Shown in pieces: positions 17,255-24,556 of a stretch of 64,000 nucleotides of DNA. The stretch is from Saccharospirillum sp043196875. Lineage in GTDB: Bacteria; Pseudomonadota; Gammaproteobacteria; Pseudomonadales; Natronospirillaceae. Numbering within the stretch: position 1 is the stretch's first letter; the number at the start of each line of letters is the position of its first letter. Both the position numbers and the translations under genes were made by a program. The notes under the pieces were generated by a model. That model saw nothing but the letters and a program-made list of their open reading frames with translations, made no database searches and had not been told where the DNA came from. The stretch spans positions 186,001 to 250,000 of the forward strand of contig NZ_JBEBMX010000006.1 in the NCBI RefSeq assembly GCF_043196875.1, read 5' to 3'.

Positions 17255-18466
17255 TCAACGCACGCGACGACGAATCTGACGCTCAGCGTTAGCCAGGGCG
17301 GTATCGATGTCGACACCGTCGTTCAGCACCTGCTCCAGCGCGGTAGTCATCAGCGACTCAGCAATCTGGTCACCTTCGTGCGGCTGCACCGGCTCGATGT
17401 TTTGCGCAATGTCGGCAAACAACAGACGGGCTTGTTGGCCACGCAGGAACTCGATCGACTCTTCAAACATGGCGTCGTCATAAGTACCGGTATGAGCCGG
17501 GAAGGCAGCGATGTTGGCAAAGCCAGCGCGCTGGATATCTTCACTGATCATGTATTCGATCAGGTCCCAGGCCGCTTCCTGGTGTTCAGACTGTTTCGGA
17601 ATCGCCAGGAAGGAACCACCCCAGGTACCGTAAATGCCATCTGGCAGATTGCTCACACCCCAGTTACCTGAGGTTTCCGGGGCCATCCAGTTTTGCAGGT
17701 GACCCAGCAGCCAGGCACCGGACAGCTGAGTGGCAAAACGACCTTCGCGGAAGCCGGCATACCATTCTTCGGTCCACTCAGAAATGCGACCGTCCATGCC
17801 TTCATCGCGCACGGTTTTAGCCAGCTCGAAAGCGCGTTGGAAACGTGGACCAGTGACCAGCGGTTCACCGTCGGCATCGAAGAACAGACCATTGCCCGGT
17901 TCGACGTTGAAGTTCCAGTAAGCGGTCGCTACAGCAGTCGCATCACCGATCAACAGGATGTCTTTTTTCTTCAGCTCACGACCGTAGTCGAGGTAGCTGT
18001 CCCAGTCGTTGATGACGTTATCGATGTCGTAACCCATGTCTTCCATGTAGTCGCGACGGTAATACATCACGCCCGGACCCAGATCGACCGGTACTGCGTA
18101 TTGACGACCGTCGGCGCCCTGGCCTTGAGCCACAGCGTATTCAGCGAAGTCATCTTTATAAGGCGCGAAGCGATCGGTCAGATCAACAAAGCCACCGGAG
18201 TTGATAAAGGAGCCGACGAAACCACGGTCAACCAACACCACATCACCCGCACCACTGCCGGTTGCCAGGTTGGTTTTCAGTTTGTCGTGGTGGCCGCCGT
18301 GCTCGTTCATCAGCAGCTCGACACTGTGTTGCGGAAATCCATCCAGGATGGCTTCCAACTGGCTGTCGTAATCGGGATAGCCGTCGAAACGGATGTTGTC
18401 AGCCTGGGTTGCAGTCGCCAGACCGCTCAGGGCCAAAGCGATGCCAAGGTTACGCTTGAGGTTCAT
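17255..18466 (-). CDS. Extracellular sugar-binding protein of an ABC transporter
   Basis: The 403-residue periplasmic protein is of the family-1 carbohydrate-binding class. It has a short signal peptide (MNLKRNLGIALALSGLATAT, cleaved before QADN), a GSGAGDVVLVDRG segment typical of the ligand cleft, and a WGGSFLAIPKQSEHQEAAW region. ATG 18466 is preceded by TTGGAGG; the longer frame upstream lacks support. It feeds the two permeases downstream. The promoter upstream carries a LacI-type operator. Neighbouring GH1 and GH9 enzymes suggest cellobiose or another beta-glucoside as ligand; this is inference. Confidence 0.93.
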   Translation of the reverse strand: MNLKRNLGIALALSGLATATQADNIRFDGYPDYDSQLEAILDGFPQHSVELLMNEHGGHHDKLKTNLATGSGAGDVVLVDRGFVGSFINSGGFVDLTDRFAPYKDDFAEYAVAQGQGADGRQYAVPVDLGPGVMYYRRDYMEDMGYDIDNVINDWDSYLDYGRELKKKDILLIGDATAVATAYWNFNVEPGNGLFFDADGEPLVTGPRFQRAFELAKTVRDEGMDGRISEWTEEWYAGFREGRFATQLSGAWLLGHLQNWMAPETSGNWGVSNLPDGIYGTWGGSFLAIPKQSEHQEAAWDLIEYMISEDIQRAGFANIAAFPAHTGTYDDAMFEESIEFLRGQQARLLFADIAQNIEPVQPHEGDQIAESLMTTALEQVLNDGVDIDTALANAERQIRRRVR

Positions 18467-18667
18467 TGGTTGCCTCCAACCATTGTTGTTTTTGTTGTTG
18501 TCGTCAGCCGCCGGAAAGCGGTTACGACTGGCGTTATCTGAGCGAGGTTGCAAACCCCGGGCTTACCAAAGCAAGCCTCAGACAGTAAACGGCTCGGTGG
18601 CCCGCTAGCCAAATGGGCTCAACCGATGGTTCTTGTGGTGACCTCTGCCCAGGTTGGACAGTGATCC

Positions 18668-18681
18668 TGTAACCGTTTACA
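18668..18681. promoter_or_regulatory. LacI-family operator
   Basis: TGTAACCGTTTACA, read as TGTAAACGGTTACA on the minus strand, is a near-perfect 14-base palindrome with the central CG typical of LacI/GalR-family sites. It lies immediately downstream of the -10 box of the minus-strand promoter, where a bound repressor would block the sugar operon. Confidence 0.75.
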
Positions 18682-18684
18682 GTT

Positions 18685-18713
18685 ACCCTAAATTCGGCCG
18701 TCAGGCGTGTCAA
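18685..18713 (-). promoter_or_regulatory. Sigma-70 promoter of the sugar ABC operon
   Basis: A perfect TTGACA (-35, 18708-18713) is followed after 17 bases by TAGGGT (-10, 18685-18690). It would yield a leader of about 200 bases before the binding-protein start. The weak -10 box next to the operator fits a regulated promoter. Confidence 0.6.
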
Positions 18714-18917
18714 GCAGGACCATCGTCTAACTGCACGCGCGCCACACTGAAAAGTCCCGAGATGTCACCGCTGGAAGCTTTGGCGGCACGACAAAAAACC
18801 AGATCGCGCAATGCTTGCGTTGCCAATCTGGACAGTTTTACAACCCGGGCAGCCTGAAGATTTGCCACCCTGTTACCCGGCGATAACGACCGCCTAGGTG
18901 ACGCAAAGGAAATCGGT

Positions 18918-20345
18918 ATGACGCTCCAATCCAATGCCAATGGCAAACCCCAGACGCAAAATCGCCCAGGTTTTGCCGCCGGTAGCGCCGATGTTTACCC
19001 ACCAAGCCAGCGATATTTTTCCGCCACCGGCCAAGCCGCTGAGCGTTATCGGCTGCATCGTGACCTGGCCTGGGGCGCCTTTCATTGGTTTAACAGCGAC
19101 GCCTATCCTCAAGCGCATCAGCAGGATGAGCAGGCGCCAGTCTATGGCCAGCACGACCAGCGAGATCTTAGTGGTGGTTGGTACGACGGCCCGGATTATG
19201 GCCACTACAGCGTCACCGCAGCCTGGTCGATCGCGCTGCCATTGCTGACCTGGATGATTCGGCCGCAAGCCTTACCCGAACGCATCCAACCGCTGCACAG
19301 TTACAATCCAGGCCGCCCAGCCATTCTCGATCTGGTCCGACCGCAACTGCATTTTTTGCTGTCCTTGCAACGCGGCGACGGCGCAATGCACCACAAACTC
19401 ACCAGCGCCGAGAGTGCCGCTTTAAGCGACGCACCTCAGGCAGATCACCGAACCCGTTGGTTAATGCCAGTGAGCACCACAGCCACGGCCAATTTTGCCG
19501 CCACCGCGCATCTGGCCGCCCGTGCTTTCGAGCGGTCCCCGCTTGCCGAAGACTGGCTGCTGGCACAGCGTTGTCAGACAGCGGCAAAGCAGGCCGATCA
19601 GTTTCTCGACGCTCATCTGGAAGCCATCCATTGTCTGGCCGCGACCAGCACCGGCAGCTTTGGCCAGGCCTACCAGGATGACGACGAGCGCGACAACCGG
19701 CTGTGGGCCAAGGTCGCCCGCCATTGGAGCGATACACAACCCTTGCATGACCAGCATTATTGCCGCTTGTGGGAACTGGCAGGTACCGCCCGATTGGGCG
19801 ATGACCAACCGGGCTGGCAGCAATTGAACTTTCTGGCGCTGTTTAACTTTCTGGCCATGCCAGAGCAGGACAGCACACTCAAAGATGCACTGCTGACACG
19901 AATGGAAAAGACCTTTCAGGCTGAGCGCGAGCGCCAGCTCACTCACCCTTACGGCCGTCTGAACTGGCATCAGGGCGCGCCCAAGGATGATCACAACGGC
20001 ACGTTGGCGACGCTGGGAACTCAACTGCTTTGGTTGCATCAACTGACCGGTCGCCAGCGCTGGTATGACACCGCCTTCGATCTGAGCCCCTGGTTTTTCG
20101 GCCATAACCCAAACGCCACCATCTGGACCACTGGCGGCGGCGAAACGCAGGTACAGCAGCCCCGATTTGCCCCGCTGATTTCCGGCGCCTTGCAGGCTGC
20201 ACCCGGCATTCTGGTACGCGGTGGCGCGGCCGAAACCTCGACCGTTAACGAGCCGACAGCAGCAACGGACGTCAGCGCCGTGAGCATCGAATGGCAGGCC
20301 TCCTGGGCCTGTTACTTGTCGCTATTGGTCGCCGGACCGCGCTGA
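18918..20345 (+). CDS. Glycoside hydrolase family 9 enzyme, cytoplasmic
   Basis: The 475-residue protein has the GH9 signature DLSGGWYDGPDYGHY near residues 82-96. This matches the family's D-SGGWYDAGD block, in which the Asp pair activates water in the inverting mechanism. FFGHNPNATIWTTGGGE near the C-terminus corresponds to the GH9 GxNP motif, and NEPTAATDVSAVSIEW to the NE block with the acid Glu. There is no signal peptide or cellulose-binding module, unlike secreted endoglucanases, so it probably cleaves imported cello-oligosaccharides or amino-sugar analogues. AAAGGA precedes ATG 18918. It is divergent from the ABC operon and convergent with the LacI gene. Confidence 0.85.
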   Translation: MTLQSNANGKPQTQNRPGFAAGSADVYPPSQRYFSATGQAAERYRLHRDLAWGAFHWFNSDAYPQAHQQDEQAPVYGQHDQRDLSGGWYDGPDYGHYSVTAAWSIALPLLTWMIRPQALPERIQPLHSYNPGRPAILDLVRPQLHFLLSLQRGDGAMHHKLTSAESAALSDAPQADHRTRWLMPVSTTATANFAATAHLAARAFERSPLAEDWLLAQRCQTAAKQADQFLDAHLEAIHCLAATSTGSFGQAYQDDDERDNRLWAKVARHWSDTQPLHDQHYCRLWELAGTARLGDDQPGWQQLNFLALFNFLAMPEQDSTLKDALLTRMEKTFQAERERQLTHPYGRLNWHQGAPKDDHNGTLATLGTQLLWLHQLTGRQRWYDTAFDLSPWFFGHNPNATIWTTGGGETQVQQPRFAPLISGALQAAPGILVRGGAAETSTVNEPTAATDVSAVSIEWQASWACYLSLLVAGPR

Positions 20346-20358
20346 ACCGCGCGCCGGC

Positions 20359-21381
20359 TCAGGCGGTTTTCGGAGAGGCTTTCAATTGCGGAGCGGTCGA
20401 AGCGCGTTCAATCAGCGTCGGCATAAAGCGATTGTGAATCTCGCAATCAATACCCTCGCCCAGCTTCAACGCCAGACGCCCGGCTTCACTGCCAAACTCA
20501 GCCACCGGCACCCGCACCGTGGTCAACGCCGGTTCCAGATAACCGGCCATCAAGACATCGTCGTAGCCAACCAGGCTGACGTCTTCGGGAATGCGCATTC
20601 CGGCCTGCTTAAAACCGTTGTAGGCGCCGATGGCCATCAGGTCGTTGCCAACCACCACCGCGCTGAAATCCACCTTGCGGTGCAGCAGAGTCGTCACCGC
20701 CACCTCACCGCCAGGCTCCATAAAATCGCCTTCCACGACCAGTTGCTCGTCAAACGCCACCCCCGCACTGGCCAGAGCGCGGCGATAGCCCGCCAGACGT
20801 TCGCGGGCATCGGCTTTATAGAGCGGGCCGGTAATGCAGGCGATGCGTTGGTGACCCTGTTTAAGCAGATGTTCAGTGGCCAGAAAGCCACCGGCTTCGT
20901 TATCCAGATACACGCATTGCTCGGTCAGTTCCGGCACCAGTCGGTTGACCAGAATCATCGGCGTCGATTCCTTCTTGGACAGCTCGATAATTTCCGCATC
21001 CGGCATTAAATCCAGATGCAGAATCAACGCATCGCAGCGACGTTTGAGCAGAAACTGGACGGCATCACGCTCTTCTTCAAGCGTGCTGTGACCGCTGGTG
21101 ATGATCAGATGTTTGCCGGCATCGCGCACCGATTGCTCGGCGTATTGCATCATCTCACCAAAGAAGGGGCCGGCCAGATCGCCGACCACCATACCGATGG
21201 TTTCAGATTTGTTGGTTGCCAGACTGCGGGCAAAGGAATTGGGTTGATAACCCAGTTCAGCCATGGCCTCGAGCACACGCTGGCGAGTCGCTTCGGCCAC
21301 CCACTTGTTGCCGTTGACCACGCGCGAAACCGTCGCCACCGATACCTGCGCGTGTTTGGATACTTCCCGAATGGTGGCCAT
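20359..21381 (-). CDS. LacI family transcriptional repressor
   Basis: The 340-residue cytosolic regulator has an N-terminal helix-turn-helix and hinge (IREVSKHAQVSVATVSRVVNG, residues 4-24; YQPNSFARSLAT, 46-57). A periplasmic-binding-protein-like effector domain follows (TIGMVVGDLAGPFFGEM onward). It resembles GalR/AscG-type repressors that sense sugars or sugar phosphates. The operator at 18668-18681 in the same locus is its most likely target, so it would derepress the beta-glucoside transport and hydrolysis genes. GAGGA precedes the start by about ten bases. Confidence 0.94.
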   Translation of the reverse strand: MATIREVSKHAQVSVATVSRVVNGNKWVAEATRQRVLEAMAELGYQPNSFARSLATNKSETIGMVVGDLAGPFFGEMMQYAEQSVRDAGKHLIITSGHSTLEEERDAVQFLLKRRCDALILHLDLMPDAEIIELSKKESTPMILVNRLVPELTEQCVYLDNEAGGFLATEHLLKQGHQRIACITGPLYKADARERLAGYRRALASAGVAFDEQLVVEGDFMEPGGEVAVTTLLHRKVDFSAVVVGNDLMAIGAYNGFKQAGMRIPEDVSLVGYDDVLMAGYLEPALTTVRVPVAEFGSEAGRLALKLGEGIDCEIHNRFMPTLIERASTAPQLKASPKTA

Positions 21382-21502
21382 CGACCGGACGTCCTCTTGT
21401 CGTAACGGTGAGCAAAGCAGTCGCTAAGCCTACACCAGCCGGCCTCAGCTTTCAGCCGTTCAACAGAGAATTCAAACGCCCTGAGCGGGCGAGCACAGCG
21501 TT

Positions 21503-22126
21503 TCAGGTGATTTGATAACGCCCGGGTTTGTGGTTCAGTGCAATCACCACATTCAATGCCAGTGCACCGAGAATCGACAGTGCCAGAATCGGCAGCGGCA
21601 CCAAAAAGAAACCGATGCCAACGATGGCGACATCGACACTCATCTGAAAGCGACCGGCGCTAAAACCAAAACGCTCCTGAACGTAGAGCGCCAGGATGCC
21701 GACCCCACCCAGACTGGAACGATGACGGAAAAACACCAGCATGCCAGTACCGATCAGAAAGCCACCCATGATGGCCGCAAAGATCGGGCTGACCCGACCC
21801 AGTTCGATGACGATCGACAGGTTATCGGCCAGCAAAGACACCGCCGCGACCGAGATAAAAGTATTGAGCGTGAAGCGCCAACCCATGCGCGTGAAAGCGA
21901 GCCAATAAAACGGCAGGTTTATGACGAAAAAAACCTGACCAAAGCTGTACGGCACCACCTTGGTCAGCACCAATGCCAGACCAGCGGTGCCGCCGGTCAG
22001 AAAGCCCTGATGCTTAAACAACAGCAAACCCAGCGACACAAACAAGGCACCCGCGACCAGAGCCAGCAAATCCTCCGGCACGGAATGGGTGGTGGTATTC
22101 GTGCTCGTCGTTGTCGTCGACTTCAC
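21503..22126 (-). CDS. YitT family membrane protein
   Basis: The 207-residue inner-membrane protein has five or six hydrophobic helices. The family motifs are GALFVSLGLLLFKHQGFLTGG, an NLPFYWLAFTRMGWRF segment and LGGVGILALYVQERFG. YitT/DUF161 proteins are widespread but of unknown transport function. The start is a GTG at 22126 with GGAG nine bases upstream. It stands alone between the LacI gene and the BNR-propeller gene with gaps of over 100 bases on both sides. Confidence 0.85.
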   Translation of the reverse strand: MKSTTTTSTNTTTHSVPEDLLALVAGALFVSLGLLLFKHQGFLTGGTAGLALVLTKVVPYSFGQVFFVINLPFYWLAFTRMGWRFTLNTFISVAAVSLLADNLSIVIELGRVSPIFAAIMGGFLIGTGMLVFFRHRSSLGGVGILALYVQERFGFSAGRFQMSVDVAIVGIGFFLVPLPILALSILGALALNVVIALNHKPGRYQIT

Positions 22127-22246
22127 CGGCAGCTCTCCCTATCCTCAAAGGGGCGCATCTTACCAGCGCCGCGGCCGCCGTGAAGTCGAGGCCCGACCAT
22201 TCAGTGGAAAGCCTGGTTGCCAGTTGGCAAATAAAACGAACGCGAC

Positions 22247-23332
22247 TCAGCCGGCCAGCAGGCTCACGCCATAAACCGGTGGCAAGGTGTGGCCGAGCAA
22301 CTGCCAACTGGCGCCACCATCGCGACTGCACCAGGCATTGCCGGTGGTGGTTCCAAATACCAGAGTATTGCCGCGGGCATCCACCGCCAGGCCATGCCGA
22401 TACACCAGATCGAAACTGCCGTGCTGCGGCAAACCCTGACGCTGCGCTTGAAAGGTCTGGCCACCGTCATCGCTGCGATTCACCAGTAACGCCTGATCGA
22501 CCGGAAAACGGTATTGATCTTTGACGCCGGGAATCAGCCAGGCGGTCTGCGGTTGTTTGGGATGCACCGCCAGCGCGAAGCCAAAACCACTCGGTTGCGG
22601 CTTGCACTCGGTAAAGGTTTCAGCGCCATCGCTGGATACAAAGACACCGTTATGATGCTGCACCCAGACCCATTGCGGATCGGAGGGCGCCACCAGCAAG
22701 CGGTGCACATCCTGGTTGGTCAGATTGAATTGCATATCGTCGGGCAGATATTCCGCCCGCAAACCCTGCCCCACCTGACGCCAGTGATTGCCGGCATCCT
22801 CGGTTTTCCAGACCCCGCCACTGGAAATGGCGACGATCAGGGTGTCGGAATCTTCCGGGTGAATGGCAATGGAATGCAGGCCCGGGTCATCGTAACCACC
22901 GCCAAACCAGTTTTTGCGCTCCGGGGTATTCCATAACGCCTGGTTCAGCGACCAGCTGTCGCCACCATCGTCGCTGCGAAACAAACCACCGGGAATGGTG
23001 CCGGCCCAAAGCCGGCCGGGAATCTGTGGATCGGGTTCCAGGCACCAGATCTGTTCCAACGCCCAGGGGTTTTTGTCGTCCGGATCATCGGGCTTTTCCG
23101 GAAACACCGGTACCGCCACTTCCTGCCAACTGGCGCCCTGATCGGTCGAACGATGCAGCTTGCAGCCAAAATGACCCAGCGCCAGCGAGCACCACCAGCT
23201 GCCATCCGGTCCGACCGCTGCGGCCGATACCGGCTCACCCAAAAAGTGCGTGCGGACATAATCAAAACCCTTGGCGCCAGCGGTTAATTCCACCAGGCCC
23301 TTGCGCGTCCAAAACAGAATGCCATCTACCAT
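22247..23332 (-). CDS. BNR/Asp-box beta-propeller protein (sialidase-like), cytoplasmic
   Basis: The 361-residue protein contains six Asp-box motifs (S/T-x-D-x-G-x-x-W/F): STDQGASW, SDDGGDSW, TEDAGNHW, SSDGAETF, SDDGGQTF and SRDGGASW. They are spaced about 50-60 residues apart, as in a six-bladed propeller of the exo-alpha-sialidase/VPS10 type. There is no signal peptide. The sialidase catalytic Arg triad and Tyr cannot be recognised, so sialidase activity is doubtful. GGGAG precedes the ATG. It is followed upstream on the same strand by a ThiS/MoaD-like gene only 42 bases away, suggesting a two-gene unit. Confidence 0.82.
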   Translation of the reverse strand: MVDGILFWTRKGLVELTAGAKGFDYVRTHFLGEPVSAAAVGPDGSWWCSLALGHFGCKLHRSTDQGASWQEVAVPVFPEKPDDPDDKNPWALEQIWCLEPDPQIPGRLWAGTIPGGLFRSDDGGDSWSLNQALWNTPERKNWFGGGYDDPGLHSIAIHPEDSDTLIVAISSGGVWKTEDAGNHWRQVGQGLRAEYLPDDMQFNLTNQDVHRLLVAPSDPQWVWVQHHNGVFVSSDGAETFTECKPQPSGFGFALAVHPKQPQTAWLIPGVKDQYRFPVDQALLVNRSDDGGQTFQAQRQGLPQHGSFDLVYRHGLAVDARGNTLVFGTTTGNAWCSRDGGASWQLLGHTLPPVYGVSLLAG

Positions 23333-23374
23333 GGTTCAGTCTCCCGATTCTGCCTCAAGGCTTACCCGCCAGGC

Positions 23375-23644
23375 TTATCCCCCGGAGAGTGCCTGCATGA
23401 TGTGCAGACGACTGCCCTGATCCAGCCGCTGTTTATGCGGCAAGGCACCTTGCACAAGTTGTTGATCGATGGCGAGCATGACGTGCTTGCGCAACTCGCC
23501 TTGATCGTCGAGCACATAACCCGCCAGTGGCGGATACTGTTCAAACACCTGAGCCAGCACCTCATCGAGGGTGCCGGGGGTTACCGTCACGGCATCACAG
23601 CGCACATGCCGTTGCAGGTTTTCGGTGAAACTGACCTTGACCAT
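23375..23644 (-). CDS. MoaD/ThiS family ubiquitin-like sulfur-carrier protein
   Basis: The 89-residue protein has the small beta-grasp shape of MoaD/ThiS: an initial VKVSFTENL strand, a central LDEVLAQVFEQYPPLAGYVLDDQGEL region and the C-terminal LHIMQALSGG. The terminal di-glycine is the site that E1-like enzymes adenylate and thiocarboxylate. GGAG precedes the ATG. No E1-like (MoeB/ThiF), moaE or thi gene is nearby. Its partner is the BNR-propeller gene just downstream, a pairing I recall from other genomes but did not check. Confidence 0.85.
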   Translation of the reverse strand: MVKVSFTENLQRHVRCDAVTVTPGTLDEVLAQVFEQYPPLAGYVLDDQGELRKHVMLAIDQQLVQGALPHKQRLDQGSRLHIMQALSGG

Positions 23645-23659
23645 AGTCGCACTCCGGGC

Positions 23660-24106
23660 TTAACCGGCCGGCGTCACCCTTTGGGTATAGATGGAAAAGT
23701 CCGGCTTGTTCGGATGGTAATCGCCGTACAGCAACGGCGAATGAATCATGTAATCGGCACTGGCCTGATTACAGGCCACTGGAATGTTGTACAGCGCAGC
23801 AATACGCAACAGCGCTTTAATATCCGGATCGTGCGGTTGCGGTTCCAGCGGGTCCCAAAAGAAAATCAGCAAATCGATTTCGCCTTCGGCAATCTTGGAG
23901 CCAATCTGCTGATCGCCGCCCAAAGGACCACTGAGCAGTTTGGTGACCGAACGTCCCAAACCCTGCTCAATCAATTTACCGGTGGTGCCGGTGGCATAGA
24001 TGCCCAACTTCGCCAGCAATTCACTGTTGGTTTGCGCCCAGGCCACCAGTTCTTTTTTCTTATTATCGTGCGCCACCAAGGCAACATTACGGTCTGTCTT
24101 AGTCAT
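23660..24106 (-). CDS. mgsA: Methylglyoxal synthase
   Basis: The 148-residue cytosolic enzyme converts dihydroxyacetone phosphate to methylglyoxal and phosphate, a bypass that relieves sugar-phosphate overload. Family hallmarks are ALVAHDNKKKELVAW (residues 9-23), the phosphate loop TGTTG (about 39-43), SGPLGGDQQIG with the catalytic Asp (about 59-69) and FFWDPLEPQPHDPD. The length matches E. coli MgsA (152). GGGAGG precedes ATG 24106. It overlaps by four bases (ATGA) with the upstream VanZ gene, so the two are translationally coupled. Confidence 0.95.
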   Translation of the reverse strand: MTKTDRNVALVAHDNKKKELVAWAQTNSELLAKLGIYATGTTGKLIEQGLGRSVTKLLSGPLGGDQQIGSKIAEGEIDLLIFFWDPLEPQPHDPDIKALLRIAALYNIPVACNQASADYMIHSPLLYGDYHPNKPDFSIYTQRVTPAG

Positions 24107-24462
24107 TCGGGCCTCCCGGCGCCTTGTCCAGATTGGGTGATTGATCGCATCTTATACCACAGCCAAAGCAACACAACGGCGAGCACCAGTCCTGCCAGGT
24201 TGGCAAAGCCATCGGCAATGCTGAATAACCGATAAGTGGTCAAGCCCTGTGCCACCTCAATCAACCAACTGTAGCCCCACAATGCCGGCCACACCGCCAC
24301 GCGACCCGGCCAGCCAAGACCCGCCAGCACACCCAGAGCACCCCAGCCCAGCAGATGATTGAGCTTGTCGTTAGACGAAAACTCCGGATGCTCCAACGGC
24401 AATAATGACAACACCGTAACCACCAATAACAACACCACAAACAACCAACGATAGACGCGCAC
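24103..24462 (-). CDS. VanZ-like membrane protein
   Basis: The small membrane protein has four hydrophobic helices and VanZ-family features: SLLP at the end of helix 1, NDKLNHLLGWGALG, an YSWLIEVAQGLT segment and a DGFANLAGLVLA helix. I chose the GTG at 24462, which has GAGG five bases upstream. The open frame extends to a GTG at 24495, but that would leave only a few bases to the divergent cyclase frame. The function is unknown; VanZ itself gives low-level teicoplanin resistance, which need not apply here. Confidence 0.78.
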   Translation of the reverse strand: MRVYRWLFVVLLLVVTVLSLLPLEHPEFSSNDKLNHLLGWGALGVLAGLGWPGRVAVWPALWGYSWLIEVAQGLTTYRLFSIADGFANLAGLVLAVVLLWLWYKMRSITQSGQGAGRPE

Positions 24463-24556
24463 AACCACCTCAATAACGCCAAACCAGAGCGCCACTCTAA
24501 TGCAGCGCGGTCAGGGGACAAAGCGCCACGCTTGGCTTATGCTGCCTACTGATCGA

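Larger units (their letters stand above)
18467..18917. other. Divergent control region between sugar ABC operon and GH9 gene
   Basis: These 451 bases hold no gene. Around 18668-18713 lie a minus-strand promoter and a LacI-type operator for the binding-protein gene. A partial second operator-like half (AGTAAACGG) occurs at about 18584-18592. On the plus strand a GTTA...TAAC inverted motif near 18870-18885 precedes the GH9 gene. I see nothing else convincing. Confidence 0.5.

Noticed and set aside
22247..23332. True exo-alpha-sialidase
   Set aside because: Asp boxes are present, but no signal peptide and no recognisable Arg triad or catalytic Tyr/Glu; Asp boxes alone only show the propeller fold.
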